Assembly (NCBI GenBank): GCA_916700875.1
Contig: CAKAKS010000039.1
Span: forward strand, 27,343,315-27,407,314
DNA from: Sebastes aleutianus
Lineage: Eukaryota > Chordata > Actinopteri > Perciformes > Sebastidae
Direction of reading: 5' to 3'
DNA length: 64,000 bases
This document shows, one piece after another, positions 36,601-50,251 of this stretch. Below the pieces are notes generated by a model, which did not search any database, had not been told where the DNA came from, and saw nothing but the letters and a program-made list of their open reading frames with translations. A program made the translations under genes and the position numbers. The first letter of the stretch is position 1, and the number at the start of each line of letters is the position of its first letter.

Positions 36601-39600
36601 ATCAGACTGAATAAGATCACACAGCTCTCACCTGGCTTGCAGACTTCAGCTAGCAGTCTGTACTGTATGCCATCAGGCTGGTCTGAGGGGTCACGGTCAC
36701 TGATGTCAATGAGCAAACCCTGGTTGCAGTTGCCCAGCTGTTCAGCTAAACAGTCCACTGTCACCACCTGCTGAGAACCAGGCTGCAAGCTCCCTGCGCA
36801 GGGAGACACTGAGAACACCCCCATGTTGAGGCGGTTCTGGAGAGAGACATCAGATCAGAGGGGTACAGTACAGATGAGAATATTGGGGGAGAACTAGCAT
36901 CATCACTAACATGGATGGAATGTGTCTTTTCATGCATGTTTTTTTTGTTGTAGTTTCTGTTGTGCAAATGAAACCTTAGGTGTTACACACAAAAGACACA
37001 AAGCTATCCTGCTATCCTGACATGGAACTTAAGAGCAAGATATTTTTATATTTTGATTCATATATTTTGATCATTCAACACTTTTTTCTCTTTCCATTAA
37101 AAATTGCGCCATACTTTACCTTTACCTTCTGAATAAACCTCGCTAACCTGAACATTCACAGCCTTGCTAGCATCAGAAGGTGCCGTGCCCATCATTCCGA
37201 AACCCCAATAGTCCAAAAATACACAGGCTGCGTCAGAAATTCCATACTAACATGCTATTTAGTACGCTAAAACAATATGTGGGATTTTTTAGTATGTCCG
37301 AAACCTTCGTATAAAAAACAATGATACTTGAATTGAGTACTATTTTCTGGTGAAATATTACATTACATTACAGGACACTACGGTGGCATAAATATCCTAA
37401 TAATAATCCCAATAATACTGTAGTGACAACAACGTTCATAACAGACGTTGACAGACAGCTCTGTAACATCAATAACGCTTCAATTTAACTGTAAGTATAA
37501 GATTTCACTTCGCTATATGCGTAGTATATTTGTAAAATTAATTCAGACTTTGATTCTCACAAATCGTCATTTTGGTCACATGAGGTTGGCACGGTTTACC
37601 ATGGTCACATTTCTGCACACATTTGACCTTTGACCACCAAAAATCGAGTCAGTTCATCCTTGAGTCTAATTGGACGTTTGTGCCAAATTTGAAGAAATTC
37701 CCTCAATATCTTCCTGAGATATTAGGTTCACGAGAATGGGACAGACGTGAGGTCACAGTGACATTTATGCCAAATTTGAAAGAATTACCTCCAGGCGTTA
37801 CTGAGATATCACGCTCACGAGAATTCTACCGACGGACGGGCGGACAATCCGAAAACGCGGCGCAGCGCTGGTGCGGAGGCATAAAAATCTGGTAGGTCCA
37901 ATGACATCCTTCTGCATAATAATTAGACATGTGTTTCTGTTTCTGTTTTTGGGATAACGGGCTGTCGAGACAAATGGGCTTTCGGTCCAATGGGACATTT
38001 TTCGGTCAATCCCCCAACAGGTGACCCTTATTTATTTAGCGTTTTAAAATGTATCATAGAACTTTTCACAGCAGACATTTTGACTTGTCATATCAGGAAA
38101 GCACAGGTGAAGCTAATAAAATTAACAATGGCTTAGTTCCAGTAATTAATAATTAGCTACATCTGTGTTAGACAAGTTACAATGCTGCTGTGAAAAACAT
38201 CTCTTCTACTTTAATAAATGTGTAAAGATCAGCAACATTACTGTGTATTTGATCAGTTAATACAAAACCTTGCTTCTGTGAGAAAGTGGTAAAGATTTTC
38301 CTATTACACACTTAGAAAGGCAAACATGGAGGGGACTCTCCAAACAAAACAAAACCTGCATAAATTAATAGGCACTGTCATTGTTGTCATTTCCACTAGC
38401 AGTCTCTCACCTGATGAATAGCCGCGTCTTTCTGGAAGGATTCATGTCTCACTTTGCTACCGGCACCAGTGGGTTTCCCTGAAAGGTTCTCTTGAGAGAT
38501 CTTCCTACCTGGACCCCTGAGATGAGTACACAGGGACACAAACCACAATTTCCTTTGAACATCTTTAAGCAAACTGATATTGGAGTTTTAAGACATTCAG
38601 CTTGTCATCATTTCAGGCAGACAATAAATGGCGTTGGCGTTTAATGTATATGCAAACAAAAATATGTACCTTTTGGGAGTTGTAACTGATCAGATTAGTA
38701 AATGTTGGAATCCATACTTATATTGTTACATTTTTGTAATGCAATACACTTTTTCAGCACTTGCTGTAAGTTAAATACATTTTTCATGATTGTAATTTAT
38801 GCACAAGATATTATTTATTATACTGTGTGTGATGAGCAATTTAAAGTACCAGAGAGATGTTTTCGTATCTTTAGGGTTAGGGATTAAATGATATTGAACT
38901 CATTGACAGCCCATAAGAACCACATTAGTTTTTATAACCCCTTCCTTTCATTGTAAGGCGGTTGTGCATCCCTGTTTACTGTAAAGCCACCACCATCGCA
39001 CTAGTGGCTCTAGTCTTGCTCACAACTAAATAGGAATTACATATATTGAAGTGATATAAATTGGCAATAGAGAGTCAAAGTGTGTATTTAGTCTGTGTGG
39101 TTTATTATTATTATTTGTTTAGGCTGCTAACGTTTCTTTTGGTTACAATCACTTTGGCACAGAAGTGTGGTTTCACTTATTTTACCTGTTCACTTGAACC
39201 GCGAGATTTAGACAAAGGGGGTGAGTCAGGCTTGGACATGTTCTGTTGACAGGTAGGTCCTACTTTAATTTATTCATAACAGTTGTTGCTTGTCATTCTT
39301 CTCATTCAATAAATAGTCAAATGCATCTGGATTTATGTATGGATTTGTTTTAATGCGTCACAGTAAAGAGCCTAGTACTCAGCCTATTAGCGGATTTGAG
39401 ATTGATAGCAGTCACTACGGCAATTTGAGTCTGTATTGCTTTCGTTTTTAATTTGCTTTACTTTCACATCACAGGACTTTATCATAAAAGCAGCACATTC
39501 CCTCCAGTCAAGGCAATACAACATTTGCAGGGATTGGCAACACAATGATGCTTCAATGAAACTTCATTAGTAAGGTGTATCAAATTTTAATATGGGATTT

Positions 39601-42600
39601 GTCACATGTGGCAGCAGCATGTACAGTATCTCATCAACAAGCCAAGAACACCTACACTGAGCTGCTACTTTTAAAGGTCTTTTACTTTCAAATTGATTTG
39701 TCATTTTAAAAATGACTGTTCTATTCCAAAAGTGTCAGCCCTCTGTGTGTATATGTTTGTGTGTGTGGTCTGTTCTCCTACCCTGGCTTCCCCGGTGACG
39801 CAGGGTCCGTGATCATGCGACAGATGATGAAACGAGTCTCAAAGTCTCCATTGTTCTCAATAGTGAAGCTCTGGCTCTTCTTGTGACCATAGACCAGTGG
39901 ACCGAAGTTGATGTCACATGCAGGTGTGATCTTGTACCTAAAGGACCACACAGCAAATCACTATTTGTAAAAATGTGCTTTGGCTGAATCTCAGAATCGC
40001 CTCCTATCAACAAATTAATGAAGCTTTCAGATTGTGATGGTATGTGATCTACTGTGCAAAAACATGAAATGGTACAAAAACAAAGAAAGATGATCATTCC
40101 ACAGATTCTAAAAATAAAGTTCAGTGAGGGGTATAACACACATGGAATTGATTCTAATATTGTTTCTTAATTATTATTACATAATACACAAAAGAGACAG
40201 TATAAATCAATCCTTAACCTGGAGAAGACAGACTTGACTGAAACCTTGATGACGAGGGTGGCTATGGGTTCTCCTCCAACCCCGATGTTGGGTTCAATCA
40301 CCTGCAGAGGAGGAAACCGATATCTTAACTTGTGGAGGGCATGCCTCTTTCATGATCATGACGAAAATCGAAAATCAAAAAGTTATTGTACAAAAAAAGT
40401 GATACAAAATAGTTGAACCTCCCCCTCTGTAATCATTAAGACCAGTGTATGGCTCTGACCTGGCAAGGCAGGATAGGTTGCTCTCTAATTAAGACTTCTG
40501 TTTTGGGTCTGCAGAAGATTTGCACTGTTGTGGACTTCTCGTGGGGCATTAGGGAACCACTCTGGGGGCACACTGTGAAAATGGAGTCCAGTTTTGGCTG
40601 GGCTGGGTCGGTCTGCTGAAATGTAAACCTTGTGGAAATGTAGATATACAATGAGATAATTCACTTACAGTAATGTGGAACTCAAACTGATACTTTAATA
40701 TTATGATAACATTAAGTCAAATAGTATCAGTTCAAACTCACTTGTAGGCTATTTCATATTTCCCTTGGTTTTTCATCCTGAGACAAAGTTTGACTTCTTC
40801 AAAGACTTTGATGGTTCCAAAGTCCAGACAGCCATCTGCCACAGAAACAAGATTATATAGTATATAATTATTATGACATCAGGGCTGCAACTCAGTCACT
40901 CAGTGGTTAATTACAACTTCTGTGTCGGTCAAGTGATGCAATTGGGCCCAAAAATACTTTTTCCCATAGATTTACATTGGGAAAGAGATGTCTGTAAATA
41001 AAATAAGATCCTTTTTTGGAGGTAAACCAACTTCCAAGTACGAACACGTTAATAACCCTTGTTTAAATCATTAGGTCCTAAAAGTTGTAAAATGCATTAA
41101 GAACCGAATCAAAAGTTTTTTTCTTTCTTCCGTTCATGTAAATGAGCCCCAGACTGAGGCTGGACCGATTGCTGGGAGGCGGAGTTAAAGGAAACGCTAC
41201 TGCGCCTGCTGTATGGGCCCAATGGATGCGGAAGATTGCCGGGTGATCCGGGTAATTTTATACTCAAGAAGTCAAGCTTTTTTTTGCTTCATGCGCCACT
41301 GACCAACTTTCATAGGAATGAATGAGGCCCCGCTTAGAACGCTGTTTCCAGTTCTGTTTATATATCCATGGGACCCGCTCCCTATGTAGATATGAACGGC
41401 TCATTCTAAGGTAATGAAAACACACTAGAGAAAACATACTTATGAATAATATATTCCATTTCTGCCAAAAGATCCCCCTAATTGTTACACCTTGGTCCCT
41501 TAATAGGATTAAAAGCCTTGTAAGTGAGAGAGGGGCCAAATTAACTTTTACTTTTACATGAAACGTTCTACGAGTTTGTACCTGGTGTGATGTCCAGAGC
41601 TATATCATAGGCCTCAGCTGTGACCTGTATGTTTTCTGTGTGTACGATGCCTAGAATCATCTCCACATCGGATACCTGAAACAAAACACACAGCACATAC
41701 TGTACATACTGATCTGTGAAATACCCAGTTTGACACATATCATCTTAAAAATCAATCTGCATAGGCCCTGCACATTTACATCTGACTTGAATTTGTATTT
41801 CATATTTATTATTAATTTCAGCATGTTTACTTTTATAGTTTTACTCTACCTCCAGTCGTAAGAGCTTCTTAATGTGGAGTGGCCTCCTGGCCCTGAAGTG
41901 CAAGGTCAGGGGAAAAGAAGAGTTAGGTTCGATGATGCCCTGATCCTGTGGCACACTGAACTCATCACCCAACTCCTCCACACCCTGCAGTCTCCAAGAT
42001 ACCGGCAGAGCTGTCTTATTATGCAGCGTCACGCTACGGGTGTCCCGCCTAGAGAGAAAAATGGAAGGTAGGTTGACCGAGAGAAGAACAGAGGGATGTT
42101 TCTTCCTTGAATTAGTCTTCTATATTTTGGTACCTGTGCAGCAAAGTCCTGTTAAAGTGCAAATGCTTGCTCTCCAGCTCCAGCTCTGGCCGAACGCCCC
42201 AGCAGGAGAGGTTGATGATGACAGGCTCTGGATTGTCCTTGATAAGGCACATGACACTGTCCTTCATTTGTCCCAGTTTTGTTGGGTAGGCCCACACTGT
42301 CAGCTCCTAACAGGACAGAAGAATATATGTCATAGTCATCTATATTACTTCAATGGACACCGAATATTCTCACTTTGATATTTCCCTGTGCTGTTATCTG
42401 AATGAGACGTAAGATCTGTATGGTACCTGTTTCTGGTCAGGTTTGAGAGTCATGGTTGGGGGGTCCAGCAGATACGTGGTGGCCTGGCTGTCATGCTGGA
42501 AAGAGAACTGGACCTCGGCCTCCAGGCCTGTATTGTTATGTATCACTAGTCTCTCTGTGTTCTCTGGGTACCTATTTTCCTTATATCTACACAAACACAG

Positions 42601-45600
42601 ATAGTGAATCTGTAAATATAAAAGGCAAAGGCCGATACGAACACACTAAGCCATTAAAAGCCGTCACTCTGCCTCTCACCTGTCTCTGGACTTGCCACAG
42701 AGTAACGGTCCAAACTCAAAGTATCCAGCTTTGATTGCGTAAGTCTTCTGGAGCCCTTCTTCCAGTTGTTGTACCTTCTTACTGAAGGCAAAAAGAGTCC
42801 TGGGGAAAGCATATATGATAACAGTAGCAGTAGTGAGAAACTTGCAGTGTGCTATTAGCAGGGGTATTAAGGGATGGGTATTAGTACTCAATACTTTTAA
42901 GGTATCGACTGAAATAACCCAGTACCAAGTAGTATTGAAACTTCTCCAGTCAAACTATACCTGCATTCAATCCGTTTTGTAACCAGATCTAGAAAAAAAA
43001 TGACTATTTTTATGCACTTATGTAGCACTTTTCTAGTCTTCCGACCACTCAAAGCGCTTTACATTACATGTCAGCATTCACCTATTCACACACACATTCC
43101 TACACTGATGGCAGAGACTGCCATGCAAGGCGCAAACCTGCCCATCAGGATCTAATCTAAATACTTATTCACACACCGATGGCACAGCCTTCGGGAGCAA
43201 TTTAGGGTTAAGTAACTTGCTCAAGTACACTTTGACATGTAACCGAGGGAGCCAGGGATTGAACCACTAACCTTCTGATAGGTGGACGACCTGCTCTACC
43301 TCTGAGCCACAGCCGCCCAATCAAATGATTTGTATCGAATGAAGTACTGTATTGGTATCGGTATTTAAGGGTACTGGTATTGGTACTGGTATCGTATTCT
43401 TTTAAGCAATACCCAGCCCTAGTGGTATTGAAGAGTATAGAGACATGCTCTGTAATGTGCTGCAGCTGAGCAGCTAATTCGTGCGCATGTTGACTCTGCA
43501 GTTCAGCTTCCATCTCTGCCAGTTTTACATTTCAACTTCCAGGTTTTTCGGTAGTGCAGTGCAATGCATTTGACCATTCAGCCTTTTCTTCTGATTCATT
43601 CCAACTTCCAGCTTTGAGAGTATTACAGTTTAGCTTCCAGCTTTTCTAGCAATGTATTTCAGCTGTTTTTAGGTAATGCAGTTCAGCCTCCAATTCTGCT
43701 AGTTTTATATTTCAGTTCACAGTTTTTTTTAGCAGTGCGGTGCAATGCATTTGGGCTTAAATGTTTTTTAGGCAATTCATCTCACATTTCTGCATCTGCT
43801 CAGCCGTCAGCATTCATACTCATTTTCTTCAGGAAATGGAAATTGTCTGACTCAGTGTGACCGTCAGTCTAAGGTAGAACACTGACGTCACTACTTTATT
43901 TAGAAATATTAGGTGAAATATCATTTTTTTTTTATCTGTAATAACCCCCCTTTTCCTCTCTCTCTTTACCATTTACATAACTGCATTAAGTTACTAAACA
44001 ATGCTGACTGACATGTGGTCTTTGCAGATGGAGGGATAGGTGGAGATTCCTCTGCAGAGGAGCTGGTAGTGTCGCCGGGTCCCCAGTAGCTCATACGTGT
44101 AGGTCTGTTCAAACGTCCCAGGGGAGTCTGAGTAGAACCAGATCTTCAGAACCACCTCACCGTTGGCTGGTACAACCCAGCGAAATGTTGTCAGGCTGCA
44201 CACCAATACATGCACAAAAAAACACACACACACACACACACACACACATAGTAAACACAACAACAACAAAACAAAAACCAATGTGTCCTTATAGAGTGTG
44301 TCTGTGTGCGTTTTCCCTTGCCTCTGGCTGCGTTTCAGCTCTAAGTTTCCTTGGCGTTGGTCCTGTTGGTCATCAATGCAGTCAGGTGTGGAGGGGGCGC
44401 GTAAACGAGGAGACCGGTCTGAGCCCTTTGTTTTTGTCTTGGCTGAAGTTTGTCTCTTGCTCTTCTGACTCTCTTTGCTCTTTCTATCCTTCTCCTTTAT
44501 TGCTGCGCCCTCCTTAATGTTGCCCTTGGTGCGACTTTTGGAAAGCGTTGCTGCTGCCTCTTCCTTTAGTGTGCATACACAAACACCACTCAGAATCTTT
44601 AATGTTGACATTTTTAACAATTTGTACTCTGTTTGTATTTGGATTTATCGATTGTTACAATTTGGTATCATAAAACAGTGTGACCATGATAGAGATGAGT
44701 GATAAGCTTGTATTTCATGGCAGGTAAATTCTTAGCACTAATTATTCTTCAAGTTAAGACCACATTGGTAATTCTGCACTTAAAGTGTATATTCATGTGG
44801 TGTACCATTACCTTTACAACTGATCCTTGCACATCTTCCCCTGAATCTTTCTTCTCCTCGCTCTGTTCCTCCAGCCCTGCGGGAACCAGGAAGGTGAAAC
44901 AGCTACAGGGGAGTTGACTGTTAGATTGCTCCCTGTTTTTCGGAAAAGGAACCATAGAGAAAGTGGTAGGAGGAGGGATGGGTGGGCCGCTGGGTCCCAA
45001 CCCCAAATCATCCAAAACCTAGCCAAAGGAGAGAAGGACACAGATTAGGCAATGGTGACAAAATTGATCAGCGACATTTTGGGAAGACATATACAGTAAA
45101 TTATAATAACTACAAAAACAGAAAAATCAGCCATACCTCAACCTGTGGAGGCAAGGTGCTGCCTTTGAGCAGCTCTGTGGCACTCGGATAGTCTTTCCCA
45201 GTTACATTGAGCTCAATATGAGGGATGATGACCTGTGGAGACACCTTTTCTGCTTCAGCTGGTGCTGCCATCTGATTGGGCATTGGAGACACGATCTTGT
45301 TGATGGCTTTCTTGCTCCTCTTGCCAACAGGGGTCTGTGAACACATGGTGATGATGTATTAAATTGGTGTGTTCCAAATTTTAGCTGTAGTAATACTGAG
45401 GCTTTCTTTGTCCATGTTAGTCTTTTACGCAAGTGTATGTGCACATAAGGAAAGGTATCTATCTCATACCCATTTAAATTTCCCTCTGGGTATACAAACA
45501 TGCAACAATACCCTTAAAAATAGTTTATTTGGTTTTTGGCTGTCGCCATCTTCAAGTGGCACGAGAGGGTGGAGCTAAATACAACCGGACGCTGAATAAG

Positions 45601-48600
45601 ACATTTTTAGGCGACCAAAAAGGTTATAATTAACTTTCATAAACTGAAAACCCACTGTGAAAGGGTTAAAGTTCTACGATGAAAACAGGGACAACTCACA
45701 TGCCATACAACGCCGTGGTAGCGACCTGTCAATCACAAGGTAGCCACGCCCTAAAGCATATCCTGCTTTATGGTCTATTTTACTCTAAATGGGACCATAA
45801 TTTACTAAATGAACATCATGCTGTATTGAAAAAGACTTGAAACTAGTGATTGAGACCATAAACTCATGTTTACAATGTTTACTGAGGTAACTAGAATGGC
45901 ACTCGGAGAGCGCAGACCTCCGCCAAGGTGCCCGAGTACGATTGCCCGTCCTCTCCGTTCAGCTTGTGCCATCATCCAGGTGTATTTTTGTTTATGTTGA
46001 GATCACCTGTACGTCGCGGAGCATCGTAAAACACTTCAATCAAACTGGACAGAAACAAAATAAAACTCAGCTAAACCGTCATCGTTACTCTTTCCAACAA
46101 TCACCGAGTGTGCTTTGGTCGAACTGAACTGTAATTTCACCGAGTTTAATGAGAAGAAAACGCAGAATCCACAGTTGTTCCCCCTCCACCCCCGCTCTCT
46201 CTGTCTCTCTCTGAAGGAAAGAGGCGGGGTCATGCATCATCAACATGTCATCAGTTACACTGCTAACAGACAAACAAACACACCAACAAACCAACAAACA
46301 AACCAACAAACCAACGCCGATGAAAACATAACCTCATAAATCAAGTCATTTTCTCATAGACTTCTATACAATCAGACTTCTTTTTGCAACCAGAGGAGTC
46401 GCCCCCTGCTGGCTATTACGAGCAAGGCAATTACGCATATTCACACAATAAAATATATATATATAGTATATCACATTATGCCATGTTGTGAATTAAATTA
46501 ATCGTAAATATATAAATTGTCATGAACAAATGAATGCTAATCTGACAAAGATCATACGATACAGCGGTATAACAAAACAATGGACAGCTGATGATGCAGC
46601 TATGCTTTAAAATGACGTCTTCCGAGGCAAAGATGTCCCATTTGTTAAATTGAAATGCCTGTTGCCTCAACTCCTCTCTCCTCGCCTCCTCCGTTTGCAT
46701 CTCCCGTGGACAGGGCTAAGACTCGAGGAGAGGAGGCGAGGAAAGGAATCGAGGATGTACAAACCGGGAAATGAGAAAGGCCTAAGGTGTCTCCATTTCA
46801 AAAAAGAAAAAGCTTCCCTGCACCAGCGCTTTGCATATAGTATTGGCCTGTCTATGCTGCCCTCTGCTGGACAAACTGAAATACAATACACCTCTACACT
46901 GCGATTTGATCATTCAGTTAATTAAAACAAAAAAGCTAAATTACTGTAATTTAACATATGTTTTTTTTCTTAATTTAATGATGATACAGTAAATGCATAC
47001 ATAAAGGGGAAATACATACAACAATGTGTAATGTATTTTGCTTTATTTTGCTGAAGTTTAACCATTTTGTTGGGTTTGGAAGAACAGTTGGGGTGTTCCA
47101 ATGTTATTGAAAATGTAAGAGGTTGGGACAATGGCAGGCAGCAGTTTAGGAGAGGATAAAAAAGAAGAGCATCTTTGTCCCAATTTTCCAAGCAGTCTTA
47201 ACTTAATTATTAGAGAAAACACAACTGACAGTCAGCAAACTCACCTGTTTCTCTATTGTGGCATCCTCTGACACCGGCGGGGCCTCTTCACCGGCGAACG
47301 GGACCAGCAACAAGCCCCGGGTTCGGTCCCAGTGCCGTAGGATGTGCTTCACCTGTTCCTGGCTCAGCTCATACGCTCTGAACCGACTCTGCAGCTCATC
47401 CACAATGGACTGGATAGGGTGGATAGTAGAAACAGCAAGGGTAGGGTACAAATCATCAAGTCATTGCATTTTCTTGCATGTAATTCCTGATCATATCTCT
47501 CTAAATGTTGCCAAAGCACACTGAATGGTTGTGTATACTCTCAGCATTCAGTGCAACGTTTGAAGCTTTCAAGAGCCGCAAGACTGCAAATACAAATGGA
47601 AGAAAGGTACTTTCACACTAACTACCCACTGCGTTTCCTCCTTAATAAACTCACCATTTCTTTCCCCGGCTTGTGTGGAAGAGACTCTGTTTGTAATCCC
47701 GTGGCTTCTCCTGTCCTCTTATGTGAATGATCAGTGTCTTTAATTTGATGCACTGTATTAGAAGAGGGATCAATAATAATACTTAAATACATACAATAAT
47801 ACAAAATCATTTTTTATTCATAATTAGAATGACATTGATTTCTTGGCTTCCCTTGTCAGATTTTCTATATATCTGCATGCCCTGAACTGAAACAGTTATA
47901 ACTTATAATTAATTAGATAACCTCATTAGGAGTTAATCTTGGGTTTGGAGAACCTCTATGAATAAAAAAATGGCTGTTTGATAATCAATTTGTAAGCCTT
48001 AGAGTAAATTGTGAGCTTAACCCTCATCCTACCAACATATTTAACATCAAAGGACAAGAATAAACTACTGTAAGAAACAACCATCGTAGCAAAATGTTCA
48101 CTTATTTCTCCTCAAAACATTATTAGTTATGTAATTAAAGCCATCTGAGAAAAACAGATTATTATTATTAAGTTGCATATTGTGTAAAACGAAAATAAAA
48201 AATCTTCGCTTATAGATGGAAATTTGTGTCTGTCTCTTTCAAAATGACAGAGATCCAAGGCAAACATGAACTCATTAAATAGTTCCATCTATTAAAACTG
48301 CATTGGCAGAATTGGGTGCTCTTCATGAAAAATGTGATGATATGACCTGAGAGCTTTCTTCCTGTTCCTGTCTCTTGCATGGAACCATGCTGAGATTCCT
48401 TACATCTGCCGGCCTCTCCATTTAAATGATGTTGCTGTCTTGCGTCCACTGGTAACTCTCTAGAGATGTTAAGGGAAGAAGTTGGTTGAACATCCGGCGC
48501 AAGTGTCGACTGGAAAAAAAAAAAAAAAAAAAAAATCATTAAAAAATAACTGATTGGCAAACAGAGTATGTCTTTGTTTGCGTATGTGTAAAATCTGGTT

Positions 48601-50211
48601 TCAAGGATTTGGTTCACTGAGGAATCACTGAACGTAGTGCGTGTACAGACCTCCTTTCTACCAGACAGGCCCGTCTCCCCGTCTTCTTTATTCTCTCTCT
48701 CTCCCCCTTTTTTACTTTTCTTCAACTCTTTTTCTACTCTTAGTTTCTTCATCTCTGCAGTTTCTGTACTCTAAGATCCAATAACAAACATACTTCAAGT
48801 CTGGTATAAATGCAAAGTTCATGATTGAATGGCTTTAGATTATGTACAGTATATAAATCCAGATATCTATAAGTCCAGCTGTAAATGGGTGCGTAGTGAG
48901 ATTAAAGACAAATACTGATAATGCTTTAGATTATGGCCCGCAACAGTGTCTTTTTTTGGTATAATGGTACAGTATGTTCATACATGTAAGAACAAGACTT
49001 ACAGAGACTTAAAGAGGACATTTTATGCTAATTTTCAGGTGCATAATTGAATGTTTACATGCCTTAATATTAAAAAAAACACTTAATTGTTTTCATACCA
49101 GCTGTGCTGTAGCACCTCTTTTCACCTTCTGTCTGAAACGCTCTGTTTGAGCTCCTTTGTTGCTCAGTAGCTCATACTGTACCCCGTAATATTAGACAAG
49201 GTACCAGTTAGTTAAAAAATACCTACAAAATAAATTCTCACATTATTTACATATTCCTCCCTTGTACCTACATATATACCTCTACTGGTACAAAATCGTA
49301 CTGTTAATTGGGAAGAATTATGCTGTGCGTTGAAGGACATAATCTAAAGAGTTACTCTAATATTTTATAATATGATACAGTGAAATTCTAGTGTGGGGTT
49401 GAATATATCACTGCCTCTGCTTAGCAGTAAACCTACCTTTTCTCTCTCCAACTTGTCGGTGGGTGGAGGCGACTCTGCATGTAATGCTTTGGGTTCTTCT
49501 GTCTGTTTTTGTAAATCGTCAGCCTCCTTGCTATGACGCACTGTAATAGCAAAGAGGACCATGTGTCAGCAACTAACCAATCATATTACAGTCTATGTGT
49601 CCAGCATTTAAGAAAAGGTGGATTATTTGCAGTTGCTTGCACCTTCATTTAACTGATGCAGCCCATTCAATGCATCTGTTGACTAGAGAGGGAATGAAAC
49701 AAATTATCAATATCAATCAAAATATATATTTTTTAACAGACCTCATAGTTTTTTAAATACAGTATAGGACTCTACTAAACGGTTGAGATGACGCATCACG
49801 GTAAAAGAAAAATACAAACTGTACTGTTATTTTGCAGTAATAGGTTAATATACCAACATATGTCTTTTTTTTATGGTGGAATTAGTAGTATTACCAGTAC
49901 TAGTATTATTTACATCTATCTATTCTAGATACTTACAATATTTACAGTAGGCTACATTGAAAACATCTCAGAAATGGTGAAAAATCATACTGATATAATT
50001 GTTTAATCTAATATAAAATGGAATAACATTAAACATATGATCTTAGCAAATTATATTAACAAAAGTGAATGTTTATAAGTTTTTTTATTTCATAAAAAAA
50101 TTACATTTATTATCTTAAAATCACAACTTTTACCTATACAGGACAATTTAACCATTTGGTAGAGCATATTTTTAGACAGTAAAAAAATCATACTTATTAA
50201 ATTATTTCTGC

Positions 50212-50251
<40 letters not shown>

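Noticed and set aside
43994..44620. A 208-codon minus-strand frame
   Set aside because: It joins w26, the short GC-AG intron and w25 by chance read-through; the middle contains repeat-encoded Cys-Val.
48210..48752. A 180-codon minus-strand frame
   Set aside because: It runs through exon w20, the T22 acceptor tract and part of w19. Splice sites and phases show two exons with an intron that happens to be open.
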